A stretch of DNA of 64,000 nt from Odiellus spinosus (taxonomy: Eukaryota > Arthropoda > Arachnida > Opiliones > Phalangiidae): contig OY987232.1 in the NCBI GenBank assembly GCA_963920705.1, positions 13,207,726-13,271,725 on the forward strand, in the 5' to 3' direction. This document shows, in pieces, positions 23,203 to 35,279 of the stretch. The stretch's first letter is position 1. Each line of letters opens with the position of its first letter. The position numbers and the translations under genes are program-made. The notes under the pieces are model-generated. The model did no database searches. It was given only the letters and a program-made list of their open reading frames with translations, and was not told the origin of the DNA.

Positions 23203-24382
23203 CAGTTAGTTTTTAGATTAAAAAGTTTGTTGCTCAATATTTTCTTGATTTTCATTGTTTAGGGCACATATCCGATATGGTCTAGTGGCTAGGATATCTG
23301 GCTTTCACCCAGAAGGCCCGGGTTCGATTCCCGGTATCGGAGATGTTACTTTTTAGATTAAAAAGTTTGTTGCTCAATATTTTCTTGATTATCATTGGTT
23401 AGAGCACATGTCCGATATGGTCTAGTGGCTAGGATATCTGGCTCTCACCCAGAAGGCCCGGGTACGATTCCCGGTATCGGAGCAGTTACGTTTTAGATTA
23501 AAAAGTTTGTTGCTCAATATTTTCTTGATTATCATTGGTTAGACCACATGTCCGATATGGTCTAGTGGCTAGGATATCTGGCTTTCACCCAGAAGGCCCG
23601 GGTTCGATTCCCGGTATCGGAGTAGTTAGTTTTTAGATTAAAAAGTTGCTCAATATTGTATTGATTATCATTGGTTTGAGAATATATCCGATATGGTCTA
23701 GTGGCTAGGATATCTGGCTCTCACCCAGAAGGCCCGGGTTCGATTCCCGGTATCGGAGCAGTTTGGTTTTAGATTAAAAATTTGTTGCTAAATATTTTGA
23801 TTATCATTGGTTAGAGAATATGTCCGATATGGTCTACTGGCTAGGATATCTGGCTCTCACCCAGAAGGCCCGGGTTTGATTCCCGGTATCGGAGCAGTTA
23901 GGTTTTAGATTAAAAAGTTTGTTGCTCAATATTTTCTTGATTATCATTGGTTAGAGTAAATGTCCGATAGGGTCTAGGGGCTAGGATATCTGGCTCTCAC
24001 CCAGAAGGCCCGGGTTCGATTCCCGGTATCGGAGCAGTTAGGTATTAGATTAAAAAGTTTGTTGCTCAATATTTTCTTGATTATCATTGGTTAGAGTAAA
24101 TGTTCGATATGGTCTAGTGGCTAGGATATCTGGCTTTCACCCAGAAGGCCCGGGTTCGATTCCCGGTATCGGAGATGTTACTTTTTAGTTTAAAAAATTT
24201 GTTGCTCAATATTTTCTTGATTATCATTGGTTATAGCACATGTCCGATATGGTCTAGTGGCTAGGATATCTGGCTCTCACCCAGAAGGCCCGGGTTCGAT
24301 TCCCGGTATCGGAGCAGTTAGTTTTTAGATTAAAAAGTTTGTTGCTCAATATTTTCTTGATTTTCATTGTTTAGGGCACATA

Positions 24383-24454
24383 TCCGATATGGTCTAGTGG
24401 CTAGGATATCTGGCTTTCACCCAGAAGGCCCGGGTTCGATTCCCGGTATGGGAG
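24383..24454 (+). tRNA. tRNA-Glu(UUC) with unpaired 4-69
   Basis: The 3' acceptor strand is TATGGGAG, so G69 faces G4. TATGGGA is the form that would pair with TCCCATA, the acceptor I recall for insect tRNA-Glu. The same form is at 27875 and 41280. The reciprocal change (TCCCATA with TATCGGA) is at 16146 and 19220. No gene was seen with both. Confidence 0.7.
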
Positions 24455-25502
24455 ATGATACTTTTTAGATTAAAAAGTTTGTTGCTCAATATTTTCTTGA
24501 TTATCATTGGTTAGAGCACATGTCCGATATGGTCTAGTGGCTAGGATATCTGGCTCTCACCCAGAAGGCCCGGGTACGATTCCCGGTATCGGAGCAGTTA
24601 GGTTTTAGATTAAAAAGTTTGTTGCTCAATATTTTCTTGATTATCATTGGTTAGAGTAAATGTCCGATATGGTCTAGGGGCTAGGATATCTGGCTCTCAC
24701 CCAGAAGGCCCGGGTTCGATTCCCGGTATCGGAGTATTTAGTTTTTAGATTAAAAAGTTTGTTGCTCAATATTTTCTTGATTTTCATTATGTAGGTCACA
24801 TATGCGATATGGTCTAGTGGCTAGGATATCTGGCTTTCACCGAGAAGGCCCGGGTTCGATTCCCGGTATCGGAGAAGTTTGTTTTTAGATTAAAAAGTTT
24901 GTTGCTCAATATTTTCTTGATTATCATTGGTTAGTGCACATGTACGATATTTTCTAGTGGCTAGGATATCTGGCTTTCACACAGAAGGCCCGGGTTCGAT
25001 TACCGGTATCGGAGCAGTTAGTTTTTAGATTAAAAAGTTTGTTGCTAAATATTTTCTTGATTATCATTGGTTAGAGAGCATGTCCGATATGGTCTAGTGG
25101 CTAGGATATCTGGCTTTCACCCAGAAGGCCCGGGTTCGATTCCCGGTATCGGAGTAGTTAGTTTTTAGATTAAAAAGTTTGTTGCTCAATATTTTCTTGA
25201 TTATCATTGGTTAGATAATTTGTCCGATATGGTCTAGTGGCTAGGATATCTGGCTCTCACCCAGAAGGCCCGGGTTCGATTCCCGGTATCGGAGTAGTTA
25301 GTTTTTAGATTAAAAAGTTTGTTGCTCAATATTTTCTTGATTATCATTGGTTAGAGAATATGTCCGATATGGTCTAGTGGCTAGGATATCTGGCTTTCAC
25401 CCAGAAGGCCCGGGTTCGATTCACGGTATCGGAGTATTTAGTTTTTAGATTAAAAAGTTTGTTGCTCAATATTTTCTTGATTTTCATTGTTTAGGTCACA
25501 TA

Positions 25503-25574
25503 TCCGATATGGTCTAGTGGCTAGGATATCTGGCTTTTACCCAGAAGGCCCGGGTTCGATTCCCGGTATCGGAG
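25503..25574 (+). tRNA. tRNA-Glu body with Lys anticodon UUU (copy 2)
   Basis: Same C36 to T change as at 22012, anticodon at 25536-25538, with an otherwise consensus tRNA. The spacer before it ends in the gttTAGGTCACATAT form rather than the AGAGCATATG form seen before copies 1 and 3. Its left neighbour (25363) is also different, so an exchange junction lies just upstream or within this gene. Confidence 0.85.
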
Positions 25575-26202
25575 TAGTTAGATTTTAGATTAAAATGTTT
25601 GTTGCTCAATATTTTCTTGATTTTCATTGTATAGGTCACATATGCGTTATGGTCTAGTGGCTAGGATATCTGGCTTTCACCCAGAAGGCCCGGGTTCGAT
25701 TCCCGGTATCGGAGATGTTACTTTTTAGATTAAAAAATTTGTTGCTCAATATTATCTTGATTATCATTGTTTAGGGCACATATCCGATATGGTCTAGTGG
25801 CTAGGATATCTGGCTCTCACCCAGAAGGCCCGGGTTCGATTCCCGGTATCGATGCAGTTAGTTTTTAGATTAAAAAGTTTGTTGCTCAATATTTTCTTGA
25901 TTTTCATTGTTTAGGGCACATATCCGATATGGTCTAGTGGCTAGGATATCTGGCTTTCACCCAGAAGGCCCGGGTTCGATTCCCGGTATCGGAGATGTTA
26001 CTTTTTAGATTAAAAAGTTTGTTGCTCAATATTTTCTTGATTATCATTGGTTAGAGCACATGTCCGATATGGGCTAGTGGCTAGGATATCTGGCTCTCAC
26101 CCAGAAGGCCCGGGTACGATTCCCGGTATCGGAGCAAATACGTTTTAGATTAAAAAGTTTGTTGCTCAATATTTTCTTGATTATCATTGGTTAGACCACA
26201 TG

Positions 26203-26273
26203 TCGATATGGTCTAGTGGCTAGGATATCTGGCTTTCACCCAGAAGGCCCGGGTTCGATTCCCGGTATCGGAG
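26203..26273 (+). pseudogene. 71-nt tRNA-Glu(UUC) with one acceptor base missing (copy 2)
   Basis: Identical lesion and context to 22712, offset 3,491 bp. It marks this pair of blocks as recent duplicates. Confidence 0.7.
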
Positions 26274-29200
26274 TAGTTAGTTTATAGATTAAAAAGTTTG
26301 TTGCTCAATATTTTATTGATTATCATTGTATAGGTCACATATCCGATATGGTCTAGTGGCTAGGATATCTGGCTTTCACCCAGAAGGCCCGGGTTCGATT
26401 CCCGGTATCGGAGATGTTACTTTTTAGATTAAAAAGTTTGTTGCTCAATATTTTCTTGATTATCATTGTTTAGGACACATATCCGAAAATGTCTAGTGGC
26501 TTGGATATCTGGCTTTCACCCAGAAGGCCCGGGTTCGATTCCCGGTATCGGAGTAGTTGGTTTTTAGATTAAAAAGTTTGTTGCTCAATATTTTCTTGAT
26601 TATCATTGGTTAGAGAATATGTCCGATATGGTCTAGTGGCTAGGATATCTGGCTCTCACCCAGAAGGCCCGGGTTCGATTCCCGGTATCGATGCAGTTAG
26701 TTTTTAGATTAAAAAGTTTGTTGCTCAATATTTTCTTGATTTTCATTGTTTAGGGCACATATCCGATATGGTCTAGTGGCTAGGATATCTGGCTTTCACC
26801 CAGAAGGCCCGGGTTCGATTCCCGGTATCGGAGATGTTACTTTTTAGATTAAAAAGTTTGTTGCTCAATATTTTCTTGATTATCATTGGTTAGAGCACAT
26901 GTCCGATATGGTCTAGTGGCTAGGATATCTGGCTCTCACCCAGAAGGCCCGGGTACGATTCCCGGTATCGGAGCAGTTACGTTTTAGATTAAAAAGTTTG
27001 TTGCTCAATATTTTCTTGATTATCATTGGTTAGACCACATGTCCGATATGGTCTAGTGGCTAGGATATCTGGCTTTCACCCAGAAGGCCCGGGTTCGATT
27101 CCCGGTATCGGAGTAGTTAGTTTTTAGATTAAAAAGTTGCTCAATATTGTATTGATTATCATTGGTTTGAGAATATATCCGATATGGTCTAGTGGCTAGG
27201 ATATCTGGCTCTCACCCAGAAGGCCCGGGTTCGATTCCCGGTATCGGAGCAGTTTGGTTTTAGATTAAAAAGTTTGTTGCTAAATATTTTGATTATCATT
27301 GGTTAGAGAATATGTCCGATATGGTCTACTGGCTAGGATATCTGGCTCTCACCCAGAAGGCCCGGGTTTGATTCCCGGTATCGGAGCAGTTAGGTTTTAG
27401 ATTAAAAAGTTTGTTGCTCAATATTTTCTTGATTATCATTGGTTAGAGTAAATGTCCGATAGGGTCTAGGGGCTAGGATATCTGGCTCTCACCCAGAAGG
27501 CCCGGGTTCGATTCCCGGTATCGGAGCAGTTAGGTTTTAGATTAAAAAGTTTGTTGCTCAATATTTTCTTGATTATCATTGGTTAGAGTAAATGTTCGAT
27601 ATGGTCTAGTGGCTAGGATATCTGGCTTTCACCCAGAAGGCCCGGGTTCGATTCCCGGTATCGGAGATGTTACTTTTTAGTTTAAAAAATTTGTTGCTCA
27701 ATATTTTCTTGATTATCATTGGTTATAGCACATGTCCGATATGGTCTAGTGGCTAGGATATCTGGCTCTCACCCAGAAGGCCCGGGTTCGATTCCCGGTA
27801 TCGGAGCAGTTAGTTTTTAGATTAAAAAGTTTGTTGCTCAATATTTTCTTGATTTTCATTGTTTAGGGCACATATCCGATATGGTCTAGTGGCTAGGATA
27901 TCTGGCTTTCACCCAGAAGGCCCGGGTTCGATTCCCGGTATGGGAGATGATACTTTTTAGATTAAAAAGTTTGTTGCTCAATATTTTCTTGATTATCATT
28001 GGTTAGAGCACATGTCCGATATGGTCTAGTGGCTAGGATATCTGGCTCTCACCCAGAAGGCCCGGGTACGATTCCCGGTATCGGAGCAGTTAGGTTTTAG
28101 ATTAAAAAGTTTGTTGCTCAATATTTTCTTGATTATCATTGGTTAGACCACATGTCCGATATGGTCTAGTGGCTAGGATATCAGGCTTTCACCCAGAAAG
28201 CCCGGGTTCGATTCCCGGTATCGGAGTAGTTAGTTTTTAGATTAAAAAGTTTGTTGCTCAATATTTTATTGATTATCATTGGTTTGAGAATATGTCCGAT
28301 ATGGTCTAGTGGCTAGGATATCTGGCTCTCACCCAGAAGGCCCGGGTTCGATTCCCGGTATCGGAGCAGTTAGGTTTTAGATTAAAAAGTTTGTTGCTAA
28401 ATATTTTGATTATCATTGGTTAGAGTATATGTCCGATATGGTCTACTGGCTAGGATATCTGGCTCTCACCCAGAAGGCCGGGGTTCGATTCCCGGTATCG
28501 GAGCAGTTAGGTTTTAGATTAAAAAGTTTGTTGCTCAATATTTTCTTGATTATCATTGGTTAGAGTAAATGTCCGATATGGTCTAGGGGCTAGGATATCT
28601 GGCTCTCACCCAGAAGGCCCGGGTTCGATTCCCGGTATCGGAGTATTTAGTTTTTAGATTAAAAAGTTTGTTGCTCAATATTTTCTTGATTTTCATTATG
28701 TAGGTCACATATGCGATATGGTCTAGTGGCTAGGATATCTGGCTTTCACCGAGAAGGCCCGGGTTCGATTCCCGGTATCGGAGAAGTTTGTTTTTAGATT
28801 AAAAAGTTTGTTGCTCAATATTTTCTTGATTATCATTGGTTAGTGCACATGTACGATATTTTCTAGTGGCTAGGATATCTGGCTTTCACACAGAAGGCCC
28901 GGGTTCGATTACCGGTATCGGAGCAGTTAGTTTTTAGATTAAAAAGTTTGTTGCTAAATATTTTCTTGATTATCATTGGTTAGAGAGCATGTCCGATATG
29001 GTCTAGTGGCTAGGATATCTGGCTTTCACCCAGAAGGCCCGGGTTCGATTCCCGGTATCGGAGTAGTTAGTTTTTAGATTAAAAAGTTTGTTGCTCAATA
29101 TTTTCTTGATTATCATTGGTTAGATAATTTGTCCGATATGGTCTAGTGGCTAGGATATCTGGCTCTCACCCAGAAGGCCCGGGTTCGATTCCCGGTATCG

Positions 29201-29343
29201 GAGTAGTTAGTTTTTAGATTAAAAAGTTTGTTGCTCAATATTTTCTTGATTATCATTGGTTAGAGAATATGTCCGATATGGTCTAGTGGCTAGGATATCT
29301 GGCTTTCACCCAGAAGGCCCGGGTTCGATTCACGGTATCGGAG

Positions 29344-32300
29344 TATTTAGTTTTTAGATTAAAAAGTTTGTTGCTCAATATTTTCTTGATTTTCATTGTT
29401 TAGGTCACATATCCGATATGGTCTAGTGGCTAGGATATCTGGCTCTCACCCAGAAGGCCCGGGTTCGATTCCCGGTATCGGAGCAGTTAGTTTTTAGATT
29501 AAAAAGTTTGTTACTCAATATTTTCTTGATTTTCATTGTTTAGGTCACATATCCGATATGGTCTAGTGGCTAGGATATCTGGCTTTCACCCAGAAGGCCC
29601 GGGTTCGATTCCCGGTATCGGAGATGTTACTTTTTAGATTAAAAAGTTTGTTGCTCAATATTTTCTTGATTATCATTGGTTAGAGAATATGTCCGATATG
29701 GTCTACTGGCTAGGATATCTGGCTCTCACCCAGAAGGCCCGGGTTCGATTCCCGGTATCGGAGCAGTTAGGTTTTAGATTAAAAAGTTTGTTGCTCAATA
29801 TTTTCCTGATTATCATTGGTTATAGCACATGTGCGATATGGTCTAGTGGCTAGGATATCTGGCTTTCACCCAGCAGGCCCGGGTTCGATTCCCGTTATCG
29901 GAGTAGTTAGTTTTTAGATTAAAAAGTTTGTTGCTCAATATTTTCTTGATTTTCATTGTTTAGGTCACATATCCGATATGGTCTAGTGGCTAGGATATCT
30001 GGCTTTCACCCAGAAGGCCCGGGTTCGATTCCCGGTATCGGAGATGTTACTTTTTAGATTAAAAAGTTTGTTGCTCAATATTTTCTTGATTATTATTGTT
30101 TAGAGCACATGTCCGATATGGTCTAGTGGCTAGGATATCTGGCTTTCACCCAGAAGGCCCGGGTTCGATTCCCGACATCGGAGTAGTTAGTTAATAGATT
30201 AAAAAGTTTGTTGCTCAATATTTTCTTGATTTTCATTGTTTAGGTCACATATGCGATATGGTCTAGTGGCTAGGATATCTGGCTCTCACCGAGAAGGCCC
30301 GGGTAAGATTCCCGGTATCGGAGAAGTTTGTTTTTAGATTAAAAAGTTTGTTGCTCAATATTTTCTTGATTATCATTGGTTAGTGCACATGTCCGATATG
30401 GTCTAGTGGCTAGGATATCTGGCTCTCACCCAGAAGGCCCGGGTACGATTCCCGGTATCGGAGCAGTTAGTTTTTAGATTAAAAAGTTTGTTGCTCAATA
30501 TTTTCTTGATTATCATTGGTTACAGAACATGTCCGATATGGTCTAGTGGCTAGGATATCTGGCTTTCACCCAGAAGGCCCGGGTTCCATTCCCGGAATCG
30601 GAGCAGTTGGTTTTAGATTAAAAAGTTTGTTGCTAAATATTTTGATTATCATTGGTTAGAGAATATGTCCGATATGGTCTACTGGCTAGGATATCTGGCT
30701 CTCACCCAGAAGGCCCGGGTTCGATTCCCGGTATCGGAGTAGTTAGTTTTTAGATTAAAAAGTTTGTTGCTCAATATTTTCTGATTTTCATTGTTTAGGT
30801 CACATATCCGATATGGTCTAGTGGCTAGGATATCTGGCTTTCACCCAGAAGGCCCGGGTTCGATTCCCGGTATCGGGGAAGTTCGTTTTTAGATTAAAAA
30901 GTTTGTTGCTCAATATTTTCTTGATTATCATTGGTTAGTGCACATGTCCGATATTTTCTAGTGGCTAGGATATCTGGCTGTCACCCAGAAGGCCCGGGTA
31001 CGATTCCCGGTATCGGAGCAGTTAGTTTTTAGATTAAAAAGTTTGTTGCTCAATATTTTCTTGATTATCATTGATTCGAGCACATGTCCGATATGGTCTA
31101 GTGGCTAGGATATCTGGCTTTCACCCAGAAGGCCCGGGTTCGATTCCCGGTATCGAAGCAGTTAGTTTTTAGATTAAAAAGTTTGTTGCTCAATATTTTC
31201 TTGATTATCATTGGTTAAAGAACATGTCCGATATGGTCTAGTAGCTAGGATATCTGGCTTTCACCCAGAAGGCCCGGGTTCGATTCTCGGTATCGGAGCA
31301 GTTAGTTTTTAGATTAAAAAGTTGGTTGCACAATATTTTCTTGATTATCATTGGTTAGTGCACATGTCCGATATTTTCTAGTGGCTAGGATATCTGGCTG
31401 TCACCCAGAAGGCCCGGGTACGATTCCCGGTATCGGAGCAGTTAGTTTTTAGATTAAAAAGTTTGTTGCTCAATATTTTCTTGATTATCATTGTTTAGAG
31501 CACATGTCCGATATGGTCTAGTGGCTAGGATATCTGGCTTTCACCCAGAAGGCCCGGGTTCGATTCCCGGTATCGGAGCAGTTAATTTTTAGATTAAAAA
31601 GTTTGTTGCTCAATATTTTCTTGATTATCATTGGTTAGAGAACATGTCCGATATGGTCTAGTGGCTAGGATATCTGGCTTTCACCCAGAAGGCCCGGGTT
31701 CGATTCCCGGTATCGGAGCAGTTAGTTTTTAGATTAAAAAGTTTGTTGCTCAATATTTTCTTGATTATCATTGGTTAGTGCACATGTCCGATATTTTCTA
31801 GTGGCTAGGATATCTGGCTGTCGCCCAGAAGGCCCGGGTACGATTCCCGGTATCGGAGCAGTTAGTTTTTAGATTAAAAAGTTTGTTACTCAATATTTTC
31901 TTGATTTTCATTGTTTAGGTCACATATCCGATATGGTCTAGTGGCTAGGATATCTGGCTTTCACCCAGAAGGCCCGGGTTCGATTCCCGGTATCGGAGAT
32001 GTTACTTTTTAGATTAAAAAGTTTGTTGCTCAATATTTTCTTGATTATCATTGGTTAGAGAATATGTCCGATATGGTCTACTGGCTAGGATATCTGGCTC
32101 TCACCCAGAAGGCCCGGGTTCGATTCCCGGTATCGGAGCAGTTAGGTTTTAGATTAAAAAGTTTGTTGCTCAATATTTTCCTGATTATCATTGGTTATAG
32201 CACATGTGCGATATGGTCTAGTGGCTAGGATATCTGGCTTTCACCCAGCAGGCCCGGGTTCGATTCCCGGTATCGGAGTAGTTAGTTTTTAGATTAAAAA

Positions 32301-34793
32301 GTTTGTTGCTCAATATTTTCTTGATTTTCATTGTTTAGGTCACATATCCGATATGGTCTAGTGGCTAGGATATCTGGCTCTCACCCAGAAGGCCCGGGTT
32401 CGATTCCCGGTATCGGAGCAGTTAGTTTTTAGATTAAAAAGTTTGTTACTCAATATTTTCTTGATTTTCATTGTTTAGGTCACATATCCGATATGGTCTA
32501 GTGGCTAGGATATCTGGCTTTCACCCAGAAGGCCCGGGTTCGATTCCCGGTATCGGAGATGTTACTTTTTAGATTAAAAAGTTTGTTGCTCAATATTTTC
32601 TTGATTATCATTGGTTAGAGAATATGTCCGATATGGTCTACTGGCTAGGATATCTGGCTCTCACCCAGAAGGCCCGGGTTCGATTCCCGGTATCGGAGCA
32701 GTTAGGTTTTAGATTAAAAAGTTTGTTGCTCAATATTTTCCTGATTATCATTGGTTATAGCACATGTGCGATATGGTCTAGTGGCTAGGATATCTGGCTT
32801 TCACCCAGCAGGCCCGGGTTCGATTCCCGTTATCGGAGTAGTTAGTTTTTAGATTAAAAAGTTTGTTGCTCAATATTTTCTTGATTTTCATTGTTTAGGT
32901 CACATATCCGATATGGTCTAGTGGCTAGGATATCTGGCTTTCACCCAGAAGGCCCGGGTTCGATTCCCGGTATCGGAGATGTTACTTTTTAGATTAAAAA
33001 GTTTGTTGCTCAATATTTTCTTGATTATTATTGTTTAGAGCACATGTCCGATATGGTCTAGTGGCTAGGATATCTGGCTTTCACCCAGAAGGCCCGGGTT
33101 CGATTCCCGACATCGGAGTAGTTAGTTAATAGATTAAAAAGTTTGTTGCTCAATATTTTCTTGATTTTCATTGTTTAGGTCACATATGCGATATGGTCTA
33201 GTGGCTAGGATATCTGGCTCTCACCGAGAAGGCCCGGGTAAGATTCCCGGTATCGGAGAAGTTTGTTTTTAGATTAAAAAGTTTGTTGCTCAATATTTTC
33301 TTGATTATCATTGGTTAGTGCACATGTCCGATATGGTCTAGTGGCTAGGATATCTGGCTCTCACCCAGAAGGCCCGGGTACGATTCCCGGTATCGGAGCA
33401 GTTAGTTTTTAGATTAAAAAGTTTGTTGCTCAATATTTTCTTGATTATCATTGGTTACAGAACATGTCCGATATGGTCTAGTGGCTAGGATATCTGGCTT
33501 TCACCCAGAAGGCCCGGGTTCCATTCCCGGAATCGGAGCAGTTGGTTTTAGATTAAAAAGTTTGTTGCTAAATATTTTGATTATCATTGGTTAGAGAATA
33601 TGTCCGATATGGTCTACTGGCTAGGATATCTGGCTCTCACCCAGAAGGCCCGGGTTCGATTCCCGGTATCGGAGTAGTTAGTTTTTAGATTAAAAAGTTT
33701 GTTGCTCAATATTTTCTGATTTTCATTGTTTAGGTCACATATCCGATATGGTCTAGTGGCTAGGATATCTGGCTTTCACCCAGAAGGCCCGGGTTCGATT
33801 CCCGGTATCGGGGAAGTTCGTTTTTAGATTAAAAAGTTTGTTGCTCAATATTTTCTTGATTATCATTGGTTAGTGCACATGTCCGATATTTTCTAGTGGC
33901 TAGGATATCTGGCTGTCACCCAGAAGGCCCGGGTACGATTCCCGGTATCGGAGCAGTTAGTTTTTAGATTAAAAAGTTTGTTGCTCAATATTTTCTTGAT
34001 TATCATTGATTCGAGCACATGTCCGATATGGTCTAGTGGCTAGGATATCTGGCTTTCACCCAGAAGGCCCGGGTTCGATTCCCGGTATCGAAGCAGTTAG
34101 TTTTTAGATTAAAAAGTTTGTTGCTCAATATTTTCTTGATTATCATTGGTTAAAGAACATGTCCGATATGGTCTAGTAGCTAGGATATCTGGCTTTCACC
34201 CAGAAGGCCCGGGTTCGATTCTCGGTATCGGAGCAGTTAGTTTTTAGATTAAAAAGTTGGTTGCACAATATTTTCTTGATTATCATTGGTTAGTGCACAT
34301 GTCCGATATTTTCTAGTGGCTAGGATATCTGGCTGTCACCCAGAAGGCCCGGGTACGATTCCCGGTATCGGAGCAGTTAGTTTTTAGATTAAAAAGTTTG
34401 TTGCTCAATATTTTCTTGATTATCATTGTTTAGAGCACATGTCCGATATGGTCTAGTGGCTAGGATATCTGGCTTTCACCCAGAAGGCCCGGGTTCGATT
34501 CCCGGTATCGGAGCAGTTAATTTTTAGATTAAAAAGTTTGTTGCTCAATATTTTCTTGATTATCATTGGTTAGAGAACATGTCCGATATGGTCTAGTGGC
34601 TAGGATATCTGGCTTTCACCCAGAAGGCCCGGGTTCGATTCCCGGTATCGGAGCAGTTAGTTTTTAGATTAAAAAGTTTGTTGCTCAATATTTTCTTGAT
34701 TATCATTGGTTAGTGCACATGTCCGATATTTTCTAGTGGCTAGGATATCTGGCTGTCGCCCAGAAGGCCCGGGTACGATTCCCGGTATCGGAG
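29344..34793 (+). repeat. 2,935-bp higher-order repeat, two copies
   Basis: Genes 29412-31858 recur at 32347-34793 (18 genes) with the same anticodons and variants. The three genes at 31927-32278 lie at the junction and resemble 32487-32838, as expected if the crossover joined misaligned copies. Confidence 0.85.
29412..32278 (+). tRNA. tRNA cluster 11: 21 genes, first copy of the 2,935-bp repeat
   Basis: C starts: 29412, 29692, 30252, 30392, 30668, 32067. D: 30947, 31367, 31787. T: 29552, 29832, 29972, 30112, 30532, 30807, 31087, 31227, 31507, 31647, 31927, 32207. Marker variants are G2 at 29832, TAAG T loop at 30252, TTCCATT with GGAATCGG at 30532, TATCGAAG at 31087 and a TCTCGG T stem at 31227. 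GUC genes re-appear here after an 11-kb gap. Confidence 0.93.
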
Positions 34794-35213
34794 CAGTTAG
34801 TTTTTAGATTAAAAAGTTTGTTGCTCAATATTTTCTTGATTATCATTGATTAGAGCACATGTCCGATATGGTCTAGTGGCTAGGATATCTGGCTTTCACC
34901 CAGAAGGCCCGGGTTCGATTCCCGGTATCGGAGCAGTTAGTTTTTAGATTAAAAAGTTTGTTGCTCAATATTTTCTTGATTATCATTGGTTAGAGAACAT
35001 GTCCGATATGGTCTAGTGGCTAAAATATCTGGCTTTCACCCAGAAGGCCCGGGTTCGATTCCCGGTATCGGAGCAGATAGTTTTTAGATTAAAAAGTTTG
35101 TTGCTCAATATTTTCTTGATTATCATTGGTTATAGCACATGTCCGATATGGTCTATTGGCTAGGATATCTGGCTTTCACCCAGCAGGCCCGGGTTCGATT
35201 CCCGGTATCGGAG
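32347..35213 (+). tRNA. tRNA cluster 12: 21 genes, second copy of the 2,935-bp repeat
   Basis: C starts: 32347, 32627, 33187, 33327, 33603. D: 33882, 34302, 34722. T: 32487, 32767, 32907, 33047, 33467, 33742, 34022, 34162, 34442, 34582, 34862, 35002, 35142. The first 18 genes match 29412-31858 with identical marker variants. 34862 onwards differs from cluster 11 and instead recurs at 46446-47355 (offset 11,584 bp). Confidence 0.93.
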
Positions 35214-35279
35214 TAGTTAGTTTTTAGATTAAAAAGTTTGTTGCTCAATATTTTCTTGATTTTCATTGTTGGTCACATA

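Larger units (their letters stand above)
22572..25434 (+). tRNA. tRNA cluster 9: 21 genes, UUC and CUC
   Basis: C starts: 22572, 23131, 23411, 23687, 23823, 23963, 24243, 24523, 24663, 25223. T: 22712 (71 nt), 22851, 22991, 23271, 23551, 24103, 24383, 24803, 24943, 25083, 25363. 22991 has a damaged acceptor/A box (TCCGAAAATGTC); 23131 ends TATCGATG; 24383 ends TATGGGAG; 24943 has A2, T9-T10 and C39 to A. The genes at 22572-24594 recur at 26063-28086, offset 3,491-3,492 bp. Confidence 0.93.
22572..28086 (+). repeat. About 3,491-bp repeat, two copies
   Basis: Fifteen genes at 22572-24594 recur at 26063-28086, including the 71-nt gene, TCCGAAAATGTC, TATCGATG and TATGGGAG variants. The offset changes by 1 nt at the spacer before 23823, which has four rather than five A residues. 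Confidence 0.85.
25503..29343 (+). tRNA. tRNA cluster 10: 28 genes, UUC, CUC and one UUU
   Basis: K start: 25503. C: 25783, 26063, 26622, 26902, 27178, 27315, 27455, 27735, 28015, 28295, 28432, 28572, 29132. T: 25643, 25923, 26203 (71 nt), 26342, 26482, 26762, 27042, 27595, 27875, 28155, 28712, 28852, 28992, 29272. This is a second copy of the region from about 22 kb, with three genes (28155, 28295, 28432) not found at the matching place in cluster 9. No GUC copy. Confidence 0.93.
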
